Source: a virus
Length of the DNA: 64,000 nucleotides
Strand: one strand, 5' to 3'
IMG/VR virus record: IMGVR_UViG_3300010885_053065
Coordinates: 1 to 64,000 of that record
The position numbers and the translations under genes are program-made. The notes beneath the pieces are model-generated. The model ran no database searches. It was not told where the DNA came from and was given only the letters and a program-made list of their open reading frames with translations. This document shows positions 25,939 to 35,593 of this stretch, one piece after another. Position 1 is the first letter of the stretch, and each line of letters starts with the position of its first letter.

Positions 25939-26543
25939 CTTTCAGTAGCCCACTTTAAAACCTCTTTACAGGTTGAGTGCTCACTATCTGACAATCCACT
26001 AGAGCAAAAACCATCTTTTATATCAAAAAAGAATTTAGTTTGAGAGTATTTTCTAGCTTGATTTTTTGATAGTCCTAATAGACTGGATACTGATAAGTAA
26101 ACTCTTTTTTTTGTGTTTAAAGCAAGTAAGTTGAACTAATACACTTTATAATCCTTACTCAGTAAAGGTTTTAAAATATTAGTGTCCGAGATATTTGTTA
26201 TTGAAATATTTGAGATAAGACTATTTCTGAGTAACAACCAACCTCACCATATCTTGGATCGGACATCTTCTCAACGGTTAGGTCTAGTTGTTTTGATAAT
26301 CTGGTTGCCATTCTTCCTAATTTAGCGGCTTCTTTAACAGCTAGAGTTTTTAATCCTTTTAGCTTGGCGTAACCACGAATTGTGTAATAATCTCCGTCTG
26401 GCTTAAATATACGATCAAGTTCTGCATCGTGAGCTTGAACTATTTCTGTTAATTCTGTAGTTCTTTGAGCTTCTAGTGCTAATTGCTGCTTGAGTAGTTC
26501 CTGTTCTTTTTCTACCTTGACTAGCTGCTCTGCATACAGTGAA

Positions 26544-27875
26544 CTACCCGTCGCTCTAGGAGCGCGGGCTTCCAATTTCAATAGGAATAACGTCTAACAA
26601 AACCGAAGTTTTACCAGCCCGACTTACATTCCCTCCATTGGCAGTGTCGCTAGTTCCTAACGACAATAATCGCAAGCCTTCTTCTCTTATGTTTATCGCT
26701 GCATTTATATCTCTATCGTGTTGAGTATGGCAGCTAGGGCACTCCCAATGTCTTACATCTAAGGGCATTTCCGACACTTTGTACAAGCAATTACTACAAG
26801 TCTTAGAGCTAGGAAACCATCTATCTATCTCTAGATAAACCTTTCCTTCTTTCTCTGCTTTGTACTTGAGCATTGTCCCAAACTTACCCCAACTAACATC
26901 ACTAATAGCTTTAGCTAATTTATGGTTGCGTACCATCCCTTTGACATTTAGATTTTCTACGACAATCACTTGGTTATCGTTGACTATCTTGCGAGATAGC
27001 TTGTGTAAAAAATCTTCCCTACAGCGACTTATTTTTGAATGTACTTTAGCTACTAATTTTCTAGCTTTATTTCTTGAGTTACTTCCTTTTTTCTTCCTAT
27101 TAAGTTTCTGTTGCTTCCTCTTAAGGTTCTTCTGATGTTTCTTGAAGTGTTTAGGATTATCGTATTTACTGCCATCACTGGTAATAGCAAAATGATTTAA
27201 TCCTACGTCTATTCCTATAGCTTTCCCTTCGATTATTGTAGTAGTAGAAGATTCTAATCCATTGTCTGTCAGAATAGAAGCAAAGTATTTACCATCTGGA
27301 TTCAGTGAGATAGTTACAGTTTTAATACTGCCCTCTATTGGTCTATGAATCTTACAGTAAATCTCTCCTATCTTAGGAAACTTAATCGCCTCATCTAATA
27401 TAGTTACTCGCTGAGGATAGCTAATAGATTGTTTACCATGCTTGGATTTGAAACTAGGTAAACCCGCACGTTTCTCAAAGAAGTTTTTGTAAGCAGTAGA
27501 TAAATTGAGTGCTACTACTTGGAGACATTGAGAGTAAGCATCAGACAGCCATTCATATTCTTTCTTTAGATTAGGTAATAAACCCTGAATAACTCCTCTT
27601 GATAGACCTTTACCTGTAGTCTTATAGGTTTCCTGACAAAGATTCAAGCTATAGTTCCAATACCACCTTACACATCCAAACGCCTTTGCTAGTTGCGTTT
27701 GCTGTTCATTAGTAGGATAGATTCTGAACTTATAGGCTTTATACATTTATCAGTTTTCTGTATTACTGCTACAAGTCTAGCGCAACAAAAGGAAGATTGC
27801 CAAAGATTCTAGACAATGGTTTGCTGTCAAAATTCATCCCGACGCTTATTAAGCGCGGGACTTCTTTTGGATTGA
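26544..27875 (-). mobile_element. IS200/IS605-family (IS1341-type) element carrying tnpB only
   Basis: About 1.33 kb. Both ends hold similar hairpins: CCCG-CGCTT/AAGCG-CGGG at 27838-27859 and CCCG-CGCTC/GAGCG-CGGG at 26547-26568. The left flank target reads TTAAC. There are no terminal inverted repeats or target duplication and no tnpA, so it would need a transposase in trans. It interrupts a Bro antirepressor gene. Confidence 0.75.
26556..27746 (-). CDS. tnpB: TnpB RNA-guided nuclease, canonical
   Basis: 396 aa with an intact RuvC site (Asp180 in GIDVGLN, Glu264 in VVENLNVKG, Asp346 in DRDINAAINI) and an intact zinc ribbon (Cys317, Cys320, Cys336, Cys339). TnpB proteins use an omega RNA from the 3' end of the element. 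The right-end hairpin at 26547-26568 overlaps the last codons, where that RNA is normally encoded. It serves here as the contrast for the ribbon-less Cas12-like protein at 17781. Confidence 0.92.
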   Translation of the reverse strand: MYKAYKFRIYPTNEQQTQLAKAFGCVRWYWNYSLNLCQETYKTTGKGLSRGVIQGLLPNLKKEYEWLSDAYSQCLQVVALNLSTAYKNFFEKRAGLPSFKSKHGKQSISYPQRVTILDEAIKFPKIGEIYCKIHRPIEGSIKTVTISLNPDGKYFASILTDNGLESSTTTIIEGKAIGIDVGLNHFAITSDGSKYDNPKHFKKHQKNLKRKQQKLNRKKKGSNSRNKARKLVAKVHSKISRCREDFLHKLSRKIVNDNQVIVVENLNVKGMVRNHKLAKAISDVSWGKFGTMLKYKAEKEGKVYLEIDRWFPSSKTCSNCLYKVSEMPLDVRHWECPSCHTQHDRDINAAINIREEGLRLLSLGTSDTANGGNVSRAGKTSVLLDVIPIEIGSPRS

Positions 27876-28268
27876 GTTAACAGCATCTCAGCAGGTGACT
27901 TAGCTTGAATTGAGTAGCTACCAATTTTTCTGATTGAAGGAATGACCTCAGATGTTAGCCATTTTTTAAAAACTTTGGCTTCTGGCTTGCGAGAAGTTAG
28001 GACTAGTGAATATAATCCAGATTCTGAAATCGTTAATATATCTCGGTTTTGACCTGCTACGAATAATGTTCGGATCAGCTTTTCATCTTCATCGAGCCTT
28101 TCGGAAGTTTTGCTAACATCTGTTAACTCAAGAACTTCACAAACATCTTTAGCCACAAACCAAGGCTCATTATTTACAACTACTACTCGTACTTGATTGT
28201 CGTTAAAATTAAAAACTGTTAAATTGTTCATTGGGGTCAACCTACTCCATTAGGTTAATTCAAGTCGT

Positions 28269-28316
28269 CTTCTAAAGTATTTCGAGTGCTTTAGGAGGCG
28301 CATTTCTTATATTATA
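28269..28316 (-). promoter_or_regulatory. TATAAT promoter and hairpin leader L3
   Basis: On the minus strand TATAAT (28316-28311) is followed by a hairpin, TCCTAAAG pairing with CTTTAGAA (28298-28269), in the leader of the Bro gene. Promoter and leader layout match the other antirepressor genes. Confidence 0.55.
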
Positions 28317-28380
28317 CTACATTCTCTTAGACAAGTACTAAGTTAAAGATATTGGCTACTATAGATTCACACATTAAGTA

Positions 28381-28737
28381 GTGAATTTTAATATGAGTAC
28401 ATCAAGATTAGAGTATAAATTCTTGAATCTATTGCAAGCTTATTATCCTCAGATTGAATTTTCCCAAGAATACAAGAATATAATTCCTAATCGTAGATTT
28501 ATCTTTGACTTTTGCTTTCCTCAATCAAAAGTTGCTATAGAAATTAGTGGTCAGATTTGGAGAAAAGGCGGTCATACTTCTGGCAAAGGTGTACAAAGAG
28601 ATTATGAAAAGATTAACCTTGCTTTGCTAGAAGGTTGGATAGTTTTTCAGTTGTCAGAGGAAATGATTACAAAAGAATGGCTAGATAAAATAATTAGTTC
28701 TGTTAAGTTAAGAGAAACTAAATCGGTTATCTGTTAA
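28381..28737 (+). CDS. DUF559/VSR-like PD-(D/E)XK endonuclease (118 aa)
   Basis: FDFCFPQSKVAIEISGQIW gives the catalytic Asp43 and Glu54, and GKGVQRDYEKINLALLEGWIVFQL follows, the usual layout of very-short-patch-repair/DUF559 nucleases. The GTG at 28381 or the ATG at 28393 could be the start. It is a single rightward gene ending in a strong terminator, possibly a cargo or homing-type gene. Confidence 0.75.
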   Translation: MNFNMSTSRLEYKFLNLLQAYYPQIEFSQEYKNIIPNRRFIFDFCFPQSKVAIEISGQIWRKGGHTSGKGVQRDYEKINLALLEGWIVFQLSEEMITKEWLDKIISSVKLRETKSVIC

Positions 28738-28760
28738 AATAAGATTGAAGCATAAAGCTC

Positions 28761-28798
28761 ACACTCTAACTTCCTCATTGGTTAGAGTGTTTTTTATT
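28761..28798 (+). terminator. Rho-independent terminator
   Basis: Ten-bp stem ACACTCTAAC (28761-28770) with GTTAGAGTGT (28781-28790), followed by TTTTTATT. Confidence 0.9.
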
Positions 28799-28857
28799 TA
28801 AAATACTTAATTGACACTTGTTAGAATGGTAATCAATATATAAATTAAATAACCTTA

Positions 28858-31800
28858 ATGCAATTAGAATTAAGCTTTTCTGGGACACTTACTGAAGGAA
28901 ATAAAACAATTCAAGTAGCCAAAATATTGCTTGAACTATTAAAGAAATCTATAAAAATAACAACAAAAGATTTACAAGAGTTAATGACTACTGCTTACGG
29001 TGGTAGCGATGCAGAAGGCTTATGGATATGGAAAGACGCTTATGAGGCTCTAGAATGTGCCTGTGTTTTATATATTAAGTATTTATATGAAATTAGGGCT
29101 CAAGCTATCTATGGAGATGCTAGAGATAATTTAAAGTTCTTTACAGAGTTAGAAAGTCTATTACCTACACACACTAGACGCTCTGCTGATCAACTAAATT
29201 ATCAGCAATTCTCTACTCCTTTACCTCTATCTGTATTGGTTATGGTAGCAGCAGAAATTAAAAAAGAAGATATTGTTTTAGAGCCTAGCGCTGGCAATGG
29301 ATTGTTAGGTGTTTGGGGTGATTTATGGGGAAAACAATTAATACTAAATGAGATTGACGATAACAGAAGAAATAACTTAACTAAACTTTTTCCTGATGCA
29401 AAAATATTTAATCATAATGCTGAACAGATAAACGATTATTTAGATTTGTCAATTACTCCTTCTGTCTGTTTAATTAACCCTCCTTTTTCTAGTGCTTTAA
29501 AGATAGAAAGACGTAGCCCTATTACTACGTGGAAACATATTACCTCTGCTTTAAATAGATTGCAGGATGGTGGCAGGCTTGTAGCGATTACTGCTGATTG
29601 GTGGTCAGAAGATAATCCTAAGTGGAAAGAACACTTTGAAGCACTAAAAGATACAAGTACAACTGTCTTTAGTATTCCTATTGCTGGTAAGTATTACTAC
29701 AAACATGGTACTAATATGGACACTAGATTAACTGTGATTGATAAAGTGCCAGACAATGGCAAGAGAAAAAGGTTTATCTATAGTTCAGATAGCGAATTTA
29801 AGTCTTTAAACGATATTCTTTCTAAGATACTTAAGCATTTACCTTTAAGGTGCGAGCTAGGCTCAATTGATCCTGTAGTAACAAAACAAGCTACTAAAAA
29901 GACTAAAGCTAAAGCAGTTGAACTAGTTAAATCAATTAAAGAGATTATTGATTGGAACAATATCGTTGAAGTTGAGTACACAGCTATAGAGAAATTAGCA
30001 CAATCAGAAGACTTACCAGAGGCTATCTACAGCACTTATAGACCACAGAGAATAGCAATCAAAGGAGCTAAAGAACATCCTTCTCCCTTGGTAGAATCTG
30101 CAGCCATGAACTCAGTTCTGCCTCCTTTACCGAGTTATCGACCCAAACTCCCTAAGCAAGTAATAGAACAAGGCATACTATCTGAACCACAATTAGAGAC
30201 AGTAATCTATGCAGGCGAGTCACACCAAAAGTTTTTAAGTTACTACTATCTAGTAGATAATACATTAGATAGTTTATTAATAACCTCAGAAACTACTACC
30301 GATGCAGTTAGATTTAGAAGAGGATATAGCTTAGGAGATGGTACAGGGGTAGGGAAGGGGAGACAAGTTAGTGGGATTATTTTAGATAATTGGCTACACG
30401 GTAGAAAAAAAGCTTTGTGGATATCTAAAAACGATACCTTACTAGAGGATGCTAGGAGAGATTTTAGTGCTTTAGGAGGGAATAAAGAACAGATAGTCCC
30501 TTTATCTAAATTTAAGCTAGGAGAGCCAATAAACCTAGAAGAGGGTGTGTTATTCCTAACTTACTCAACTCTCAGACAAGTAGAAAAGGGTGAGAAGATA
30601 TCTAGACTACAGCAGGTACTCAATTATCTGGGTAAAGACTTTGATGGCGTGATAATCTTTGATGAGTCTCATGCTATGGCTAACGCTACTTCAGAAAAAG
30701 CAGCTAGAGGTATTAAAGCACCATCTCAACAGGGTTTAGTAGGTTTAAGGATACAAAGAGCCTTACCTAACGCTAGAGTTGTCTACGTCTCTGCAACAGG
30801 TGCTAGTAAGCTTGAGAATTTAAGTTATATGGAAAGATTGGGGTTATGGGGTTCAGATAATGTTCCTTTTATTGATAGAGACGATTTTATTAATCACGTC
30901 TCTACAGGGGGTGTCGCTGCTGTAGAGGTAGTCGCTAGGGATCTTAAAGCTTTAGGTCTTTATACAGCAAGGTCTCTATCTTTTGAGGGAGTAGAGTATC
31001 AAGTATTAGAGCATGAACTAACTAGCCACCAAATAGAAGTTTATAACCAGTATGCAGATGCTTACAAAATAATACATACTAACATTAGAGATGCCTTAAA
31101 ACATATTAATGTTAACGACCAATTTGGTAAGGTTCGTAATGGTAGAGCTAGTTCTGCTGTCTATGCTGCCTTTGAAAATGCTAAACAAAGATTCTTTAGC
31201 CATGTACTTAGTAGCCTAAAGTCTAGTACTTTAATTAAAGCTATCGAGAAAGACTTAGAAAACGGATATTCAGCAATAATACAGGTTATTTCTACTGATG
31301 AAGCTTTACTGGATAGGAGACTCGCAGAGATACCGCCTAGTGAATGGAATGATATCAACGTAGATGTTACCCCTAGGGAGTACTTATTTGATTATCTTTA
31401 TAATGCTTTCCCTGTGCATCTTCATGAGGTCTACTCGGATGAAAATGGTAGGCAATATACTAGACAAGCTTTAGATGAAAACGGTAATCTGGTATTATCT
31501 CAATCAGCTTTAAAAGCAAGGGACGCTCTAATCAAAGAACTAGCCTACCTACCTCCTATCCATTCTCTATTAGATCAGGTAATTCATTATTTTGGGGCTA
31601 AACAGGTAGCAGAGATTACAGGTAGAACTAAGAGGATATTAAGAGAAGAGGATAGACTCTTTATTGATAAAAGACCTTCTAACGCTAATATAGCTGAGAC
31701 TCAAGCCTTCCAAGATGATCACAAAAAGATTCTTATTTTCTCTAACGCTGGCAGTACTGGCAGGTCTTACCATGCTGAGATGAGTGCTAAAAACCAAAGA

Positions 31801-33150
31801 TTAAGAAAACACTATATCTGTGAGTTTGGATGGGAAGCACATGTCACAGTACAGGGTTTAGGTAGAACAAATAGAAGTAATCAGAAACAACCTCCTATTT
31901 ATATCCTTGTTACCACAGATGTTAAGGGAGAAAAAAGATTTACTAGTAGTATTGCTAAAAGATTGGATACCTTAGGAGCTATAACCAAGGGAGAGAGAAA
32001 GACAGGTGGTCAAGGGTTGTTTAGAGAATCAGATAATTTAGAGTCTTTGTATGCTAAAACTGCACTAACTAATCTCTATAGAACGCTTAATTGGGGAGGT
32101 TTGAATTGTATCAAGTTGAAAGAGTTTCAAGACCTAACGGGACTGAGACTACAAACCGAAGACGGCATCGTTCTAGAGGAACAGCCACCAATGAAAACTT
32201 TTCTTAATCGTATTCTGGCTACTCCTATCGAGTTTCAGAACGATATTATGTCAGAATTACAAGCGAGAATCGATACCAATATAGAGCAAGCGATAGAGTC
32301 TGGTAGCTACGACATTGGTGTAGAGGTCATACGTGCTCATAAGATGTCTGTATTAGACAAGATAGAGATTTATAAAGATAAAAATAGTAATGCAGCCACA
32401 TATGCACTCAAGATAGAGCGTACAAATAAAGTTAATTTCAACACCTTTGAGTACGCTAAAGACTTAGTAGAAGGGAATCAAGGCGGTTATATTCACAACG
32501 ATACTACTAAGAAGGTTGCTGTATTACTTCCTACAAATAGTATTGTTGATAAAAATGGTGACAATATTGAAAGGTTTAAACTTGTTACTCCTACTTGGGA
32601 AAGAAAAATTAGTCAAAGCGAGTATAGAAAGACTAGTTGGGGTGGCATTGGCTCAATTAATCTCTTTAAGGATTTGTGGGAAAAAGAGCTATCAGAAAAA
32701 CAAGAGTACAAAGTAGATACTTTCTTTGTTATTACTGGTTTACTGTTGCCTATTTGGAAGAAACTAGATCAATCAAATCTTAAGGTTTATAGACTTAATA
32801 TCGGTAATAGTGAGCAGTTTCTAGGGAGATTAATTGAGCCTAGAGTGTGGGAAATTATCTCAGAGACCTTTGGAGTGAACTACAAGCTTACAGGTGCTGA
32901 AATCTATAGAATATGGCAGCATCCAGGTAGTTTTACGCCAATCAGCCTAACTTACGCAATTAAGCTAAAACAATCAGTTGTCTCTGGCTTAAAGAGAATG
33001 GAGTTGATCGGGAACTTTACTCCAAAGGATTACGAAAAACTAGAGGCTATAGGATGTTTCTTAGAGATAGTTCAGTATAGACCTAGAATATTTATTCCTA
33101 CTACAGAAGCTTGTATTCCAATAATCGACAAGATTAGAAACAATGCTTAA
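28858..33150 (+). CDS. Methyltransferase / strawberry-notch-type helicase (DarB-like)
   Basis: 1430 aa in two parts. An N-terminal DNA methyltransferase-like fold has LEPSAGNGLLG (~141-151) and the catalytic-type NPPF (~207). From about 490, a strawberry-notch superfamily 2 helicase shows Walker A GTGVGKGR, DESH (~602), VSATGAS, and motif VI region GLGRTNRSNQ (~1000). Similar phage and plasmid giants include P1 DarB, which protects incoming DNA from type I restriction and can be packaged in the head. An anti-restriction role is therefore likely, but packaging is not shown here. Single rightward gene followed by a terminator. Confidence 0.85.
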   Translation: MQLELSFSGTLTEGNKTIQVAKILLELLKKSIKITTKDLQELMTTAYGGSDAEGLWIWKDAYEALECACVLYIKYLYEIRAQAIYGDARDNLKFFTELESLLPTHTRRSADQLNYQQFSTPLPLSVLVMVAAEIKKEDIVLEPSAGNGLLGVWGDLWGKQLILNEIDDNRRNNLTKLFPDAKIFNHNAEQINDYLDLSITPSVCLINPPFSSALKIERRSPITTWKHITSALNRLQDGGRLVAITADWWSEDNPKWKEHFEALKDTSTTVFSIPIAGKYYYKHGTNMDTRLTVIDKVPDNGKRKRFIYSSDSEFKSLNDILSKILKHLPLRCELGSIDPVVTKQATKKTKAKAVELVKSIKEIIDWNNIVEVEYTAIEKLAQSEDLPEAIYSTYRPQRIAIKGAKEHPSPLVESAAMNSVLPPLPSYRPKLPKQVIEQGILSEPQLETVIYAGESHQKFLSYYYLVDNTLDSLLITSETTTDAVRFRRGYSLGDGTGVGKGRQVSGIILDNWLHGRKKALWISKNDTLLEDARRDFSALGGNKEQIVPLSKFKLGEPINLEEGVLFLTYSTLRQVEKGEKISRLQQVLNYLGKDFDGVIIFDESHAMANATSEKAARGIKAPSQQGLVGLRIQRALPNARVVYVSATGASKLENLSYMERLGLWGSDNVPFIDRDDFINHVSTGGVAAVEVVARDLKALGLYTARSLSFEGVEYQVLEHELTSHQIEVYNQYADAYKIIHTNIRDALKHINVNDQFGKVRNGRASSAVYAAFENAKQRFFSHVLSSLKSSTLIKAIEKDLENGYSAIIQVISTDEALLDRRLAEIPPSEWNDINVDVTPREYLFDYLYNAFPVHLHEVYSDENGRQYTRQALDENGNLVLSQSALKARDALIKELAYLPPIHSLLDQVIHYFGAKQVAEITGRTKRILREEDRLFIDKRPSNANIAETQAFQDDHKKILIFSNAGSTGRSYHAEMSAKNQRLRKHYICEFGWEAHVTVQGLGRTNRSNQKQPPIYILVTTDVKGEKRFTSSIAKRLDTLGAITKGERKTGGQGLFRESDNLESLYAKTALTNLYRTLNWGGLNCIKLKEFQDLTGLRLQTEDGIVLEEQPPMKTFLNRILATPIEFQNDIMSELQARIDTNIEQAIESGSYDIGVEVIRAHKMSVLDKIEIYKDKNSNAATYALKIERTNKVNFNTFEYAKDLVEGNQGGYIHNDTTKKVAVLLPTNSIVDKNGDNIERFKLVTPTWERKISQSEYRKTSWGGIGSINLFKDLWEKELSEKQEYKVDTFFVITGLLLPIWKKLDQSNLKVYRLNIGNSEQFLGRLIEPRVWEIISETFGVNYKLTGAEIYRIWQHPGSFTPISLTYAIKLKQSVVSGLKRMELIGNFTPKDYEKLEAIGCFLEIVQYRPRIFIPTTEACIPIIDKIRNNA

Positions 33151-33155
33151 ACAAA

Positions 33156-33177
33156 AAGGAGGTGTCACTACCTCCTT
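33156..33177 (+). terminator. Hairpin terminator
   Basis: AAGGAGGT (33156-33163) pairs with ACCTCCTT (33170-33177), followed by AAAAATTCC. It ends the large helicase transcript and its stem could also act for the leftward clamp gene. Confidence 0.7.
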
Positions 33178-33249
33178 AAAAATTCCTTTACCTGTGTCTT
33201 AGTACTAATATTGATTTAGTTCTATTTTCCAGATTACTAATATTTTAAC

Positions 33250-34356
33250 TTATTTGATAATACTTACTGGCATAACCAAGAATATCGTTTTACTACTATC
33301 AAGAGGTTCAATGATCACGGGACTAACTGGTGTATTCAGACTAAACCTTACTGAGTCAGAAAGCATTGTCTTTAGTCCGTCTATTAAGTACTTACAGTTG
33401 AACCCTACCTTGATATCATTCCCACTAAGTTCTATTGCTAGACTATCCTCTCCTTTACCTATATCCTGTCCCTCAGCAGAGATAGTTAGTTTTTCTTCCA
33501 CAAAACTAAAGACGGTTAAGTGATTACCTTGATTAACAATAGTAGAGACTAACTCTAGCTTTCTGATTAACTCCTTTCTAGGAATTGTGGCAGTAGTAGT
33601 AAAAGATTTAGGGATTAACTGTTGATAAGCAGGGTATTTGCCTTGTAACACACGTCCAATAACTGTATAGTCACCACAAGTAAAAAAGGTTGTAGACTCG
33701 TTAATTTTAAGATAGATATTCTCTTCTCCCTTACACTCACTTAAGACTTTTTCTAGTGTCTTAATTGTGTGTAGAGAAATAGTAACGGGTTTAGCTGTAT
33801 CTCCTAAATCATGCTCTATTCTTGTAACACTCAACCTGTGTGAGTCAGTTGCAGCAAACTCTACACTATCTAATTCAGGTTTGATATGTATCCCTGTTAA
33901 AATCATTTTTGTCTCTTCAGTACTAGCAGCAAAAGAAACAGCTTTTAGAGACTCTGTAAACTCAACTAACGGGATAAAAATTGACTCACTTTCAGGAACA
34001 TCTGGAAACTCAGGATAATCTGTAGCTGGCATTGTGCCGATATCAAAGTGACCTGATTCAGTGGTAATAGTCGCTCTATTATCTTTTATTTCAATCGTTA
34101 TTTCTTCAGATTGAAGTTTACTAATAATGTTATTTAATATAGTTGCAGGAATAGTAATTAAACCCGATTCTTGTGTAATTGATTGGATTGAAGTTTTAAT
34201 TCCAATCACAGTATCAAAACCAATTATTGTTAATTTGTCTTCTGTCGCCTCTATAAAAAAATTATTCAGTATAGGATGAGTAGCACGGCTAGGGACAGCC
34301 GTGCCAACTATAGATAAAGCCTTTTTAAAACTAGTTTGGTTAACGGTAAACTTCAC
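33250..34356 (-). CDS. dnaN: DNA polymerase III beta sliding clamp
   Basis: 368 aa, full length for bacterial DnaN. Three-domain clamp features: start KFTVNQTSFKKALSIVGTAVPSR with HPILNNFFIEA, central ATDSHRLSVTRIE, and C-terminal FLVMPVSI ending (bacterial clamps end MPMRL). It ring-loads on DNA to give the phage polymerase processivity; a host clamp loader would be required. It sits alone on the minus strand, convergent with the helicase gene. Confidence 0.93.
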   Translation of the reverse strand: MKFTVNQTSFKKALSIVGTAVPSRATHPILNNFFIEATEDKLTIIGFDTVIGIKTSIQSITQESGLITIPATILNNIISKLQSEEITIEIKDNRATITTESGHFDIGTMPATDYPEFPDVPESESIFIPLVEFTESLKAVSFAASTEETKMILTGIHIKPELDSVEFAATDSHRLSVTRIEHDLGDTAKPVTISLHTIKTLEKVLSECKGEENIYLKINESTTFFTCGDYTVIGRVLQGKYPAYQQLIPKSFTTTATIPRKELIRKLELVSTIVNQGNHLTVFSFVEEKLTISAEGQDIGKGEDSLAIELSGNDIKVGFNCKYLIDGLKTMLSDSVRFSLNTPVSPVIIEPLDSSKTIFLVMPVSIIK

Positions 34357-34541
34357 TCTGAATACTCCTTAATTTCCTTACAATTTTAACAAAAACTATA
34401 TTTGCTTCTAATAGATAAGGCTCAATTACTCCTACCAAAATTAACTTATTTTTGCCAACAAAACTTTTTCTCTAACAGGAAATGGAGATTAAGTAGCTTA
34501 TTGATTTTTAGACATAAAAATAGACTAGTACTAAAACCGAA

Positions 34542-34945
34542 GGCTAGACCCCTCTTGTAGAGCACATCCCACTGCTCGCACGTTCTGTGCGTGCGCAGTC
34601 TTCTGCTAGCACAAATTATCGCTCGCACAGGATCAGCAGACATATAAATACGATATATATACAAATAAGAAAAATAACAAACAACAAGATCCGGAGCAGC
34701 AGTTGCTTTTGATTTTTAAAATTAATTAAATTCCTATAACCAATTAAAATACTCTCTAACTCACTTAAATTTGAGCTACAAGACGGGTAAATACACCTAA
34801 CTTACTCTTTCTACCAAAAAGAAATAAATAAGCCCCATAGACCAAATTTAAGTGAAATTAGAATCAGTAGGACTTATTTACTTGTTAAGTTGTCTTTTTC
34901 TTAATTAAGTTTTTAATGGTCGGCTGGTGCTTTTGTTTTATAGTA
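34542..34945 (-). repeat. Dispersed ~500-bp element, copy B
   Basis: Shorter copy of the elements at 4236 and 54341, in the orientation of the latter. Iterons: CTGCTCGCAC 34572-34581, CTGCTAGCAC 34603-34612, GCTCGCAC 34621-34628. It is non-coding and directly precedes early promoter P2. The frame that crosses it has no coding signature. The remainder of 34357-34541 shows nothing recognisable. Confidence 0.85.
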
Positions 34946-34984
34946 AATGTGCTCAATAAACATTTTTATTTATAGTCTAAACAC

Positions 34985-35047
34985 TTGACACTCACCCAAT
35001 AAAATGTTATACTGTATGTATACAAAAGGTTAAGAAATGACTTAACC
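34985..35047 (+). promoter_or_regulatory. Early-family promoter P2 with leader hairpin
   Basis: TTGACA (34985-34990), 17 bp, TATACT (35008-35013), then a perfect GGTTAAG/CTTAACC hairpin at about 35028-35047 and AGCACCTAGA. P3 and P5 share the promoter, hairpin core and GCACCTAGA. Confidence 0.75.
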
Positions 35048-35091
35048 AAGCACCTAGAAAACTTAACCATAAAAACAAAGGAGACAAAATC

Positions 35092-35394
35092 ATGCTTCAG
35101 TTTCTAATGATCGATGTAGTTAACATTAGTTCCAAAGTTTCAAGAGAAATCTTTCCTGAGACTGAGTTAGAAAAAATGGCTAACATTATTCTTCAGACAG
35201 GCGGTCTTCTAAGACCTCTAATTTTAAAGAAAGTAGGGTTTGAAAAGTACGAAGTTGTAGACGGACATTTTGAATACTACGCTTCCCTCAAAGCATTTGA
35301 AAAAGACATCGTTAAGGGAGAGATGGTTAACTCCTTTATCCTAGAAGAAAAACAAATAGAGCCAGCCAAAGAGCAAATAGCTCAATGGTTCTAA
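35092..35394 (+). CDS. Short ParB-like (ParB N-domain) protein
   Basis: 100 aa. LEKMANIILQTGGLLRPLILKKVGFEKYEVVDGHFEYYASLKA matches the ParB/Srx fold with VDGHFEYYA in place of the usual DGxHR. No HTH follows, so it cannot be a complete partition protein. Strong RBS AAAGGAGA and early promoter P2. It may modulate host DNA-related proteins early in infection. Confidence 0.65.
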   Translation: MLQFLMIDVVNISSKVSREIFPETELEKMANIILQTGGLLRPLILKKVGFEKYEVVDGHFEYYASLKAFEKDIVKGEMVNSFILEEKQIEPAKEQIAQWF

Positions 35395-35499
35395 TACTAA
35401 AAGAGAGGCTTTTCAACCTCTCTTTTTTACTGCCCGTAAAAATACTAATTTACTTTAGTAAATGTGCTCAATAAACATTTTTATTTATAGTCTAAACAC

Positions 35500-35545
35500 T
35501 TGACATTTACCCAAATAATTGTTATATTAAGTATATAAGGTTAAG
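35500..35545 (+). promoter_or_regulatory. Early-family promoter P3 with leader hairpin
   Basis: TTGACA (35500-35505), 17 bp, TATATT (35523-35528), then GGTTAA-gaaa-TTAACC and AGCACCTAGA in the leader. The upstream flank is nearly identical to that of P2 (GTGCTCAATAAACATTTTTA). Confidence 0.75.
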
Positions 35546-35593
35546 AAATTAACCAGCACCTAGAAAAACAAATAAAACAAAGGAGACAAACCG

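Larger units (their letters stand above)
26198..28240 (-). pseudogene. Bro-family antirepressor gene split by a tnpB insertion
   Basis: Residues 1-117 of the 27827-28240 frame are an intact Bro-N domain (FNFNDNQVRVVVV ... EPWFVAKDVCEVLELTD ... ESGLYSLVLTSRKPEAKVFKKWL). After SPAEMLLT the frame enters an IS end. The missing C-terminal half lies beyond the IS at 26198-26541 (YAEQLVKVEKEQELLK ... YTIRGYAKLKGLKTLAVKEA). Joining the flanks at TTAAC/TTCACTG restores one frame reading SPAEMLLTSLYAEQLVKV. Each half could still be translated alone. Confidence 0.8.

Noticed and set aside
34446-34664. 72-codon minus-strand frame.
   Set aside because: Lies across the non-coding dispersed element B and has no counterpart in copies A and C.
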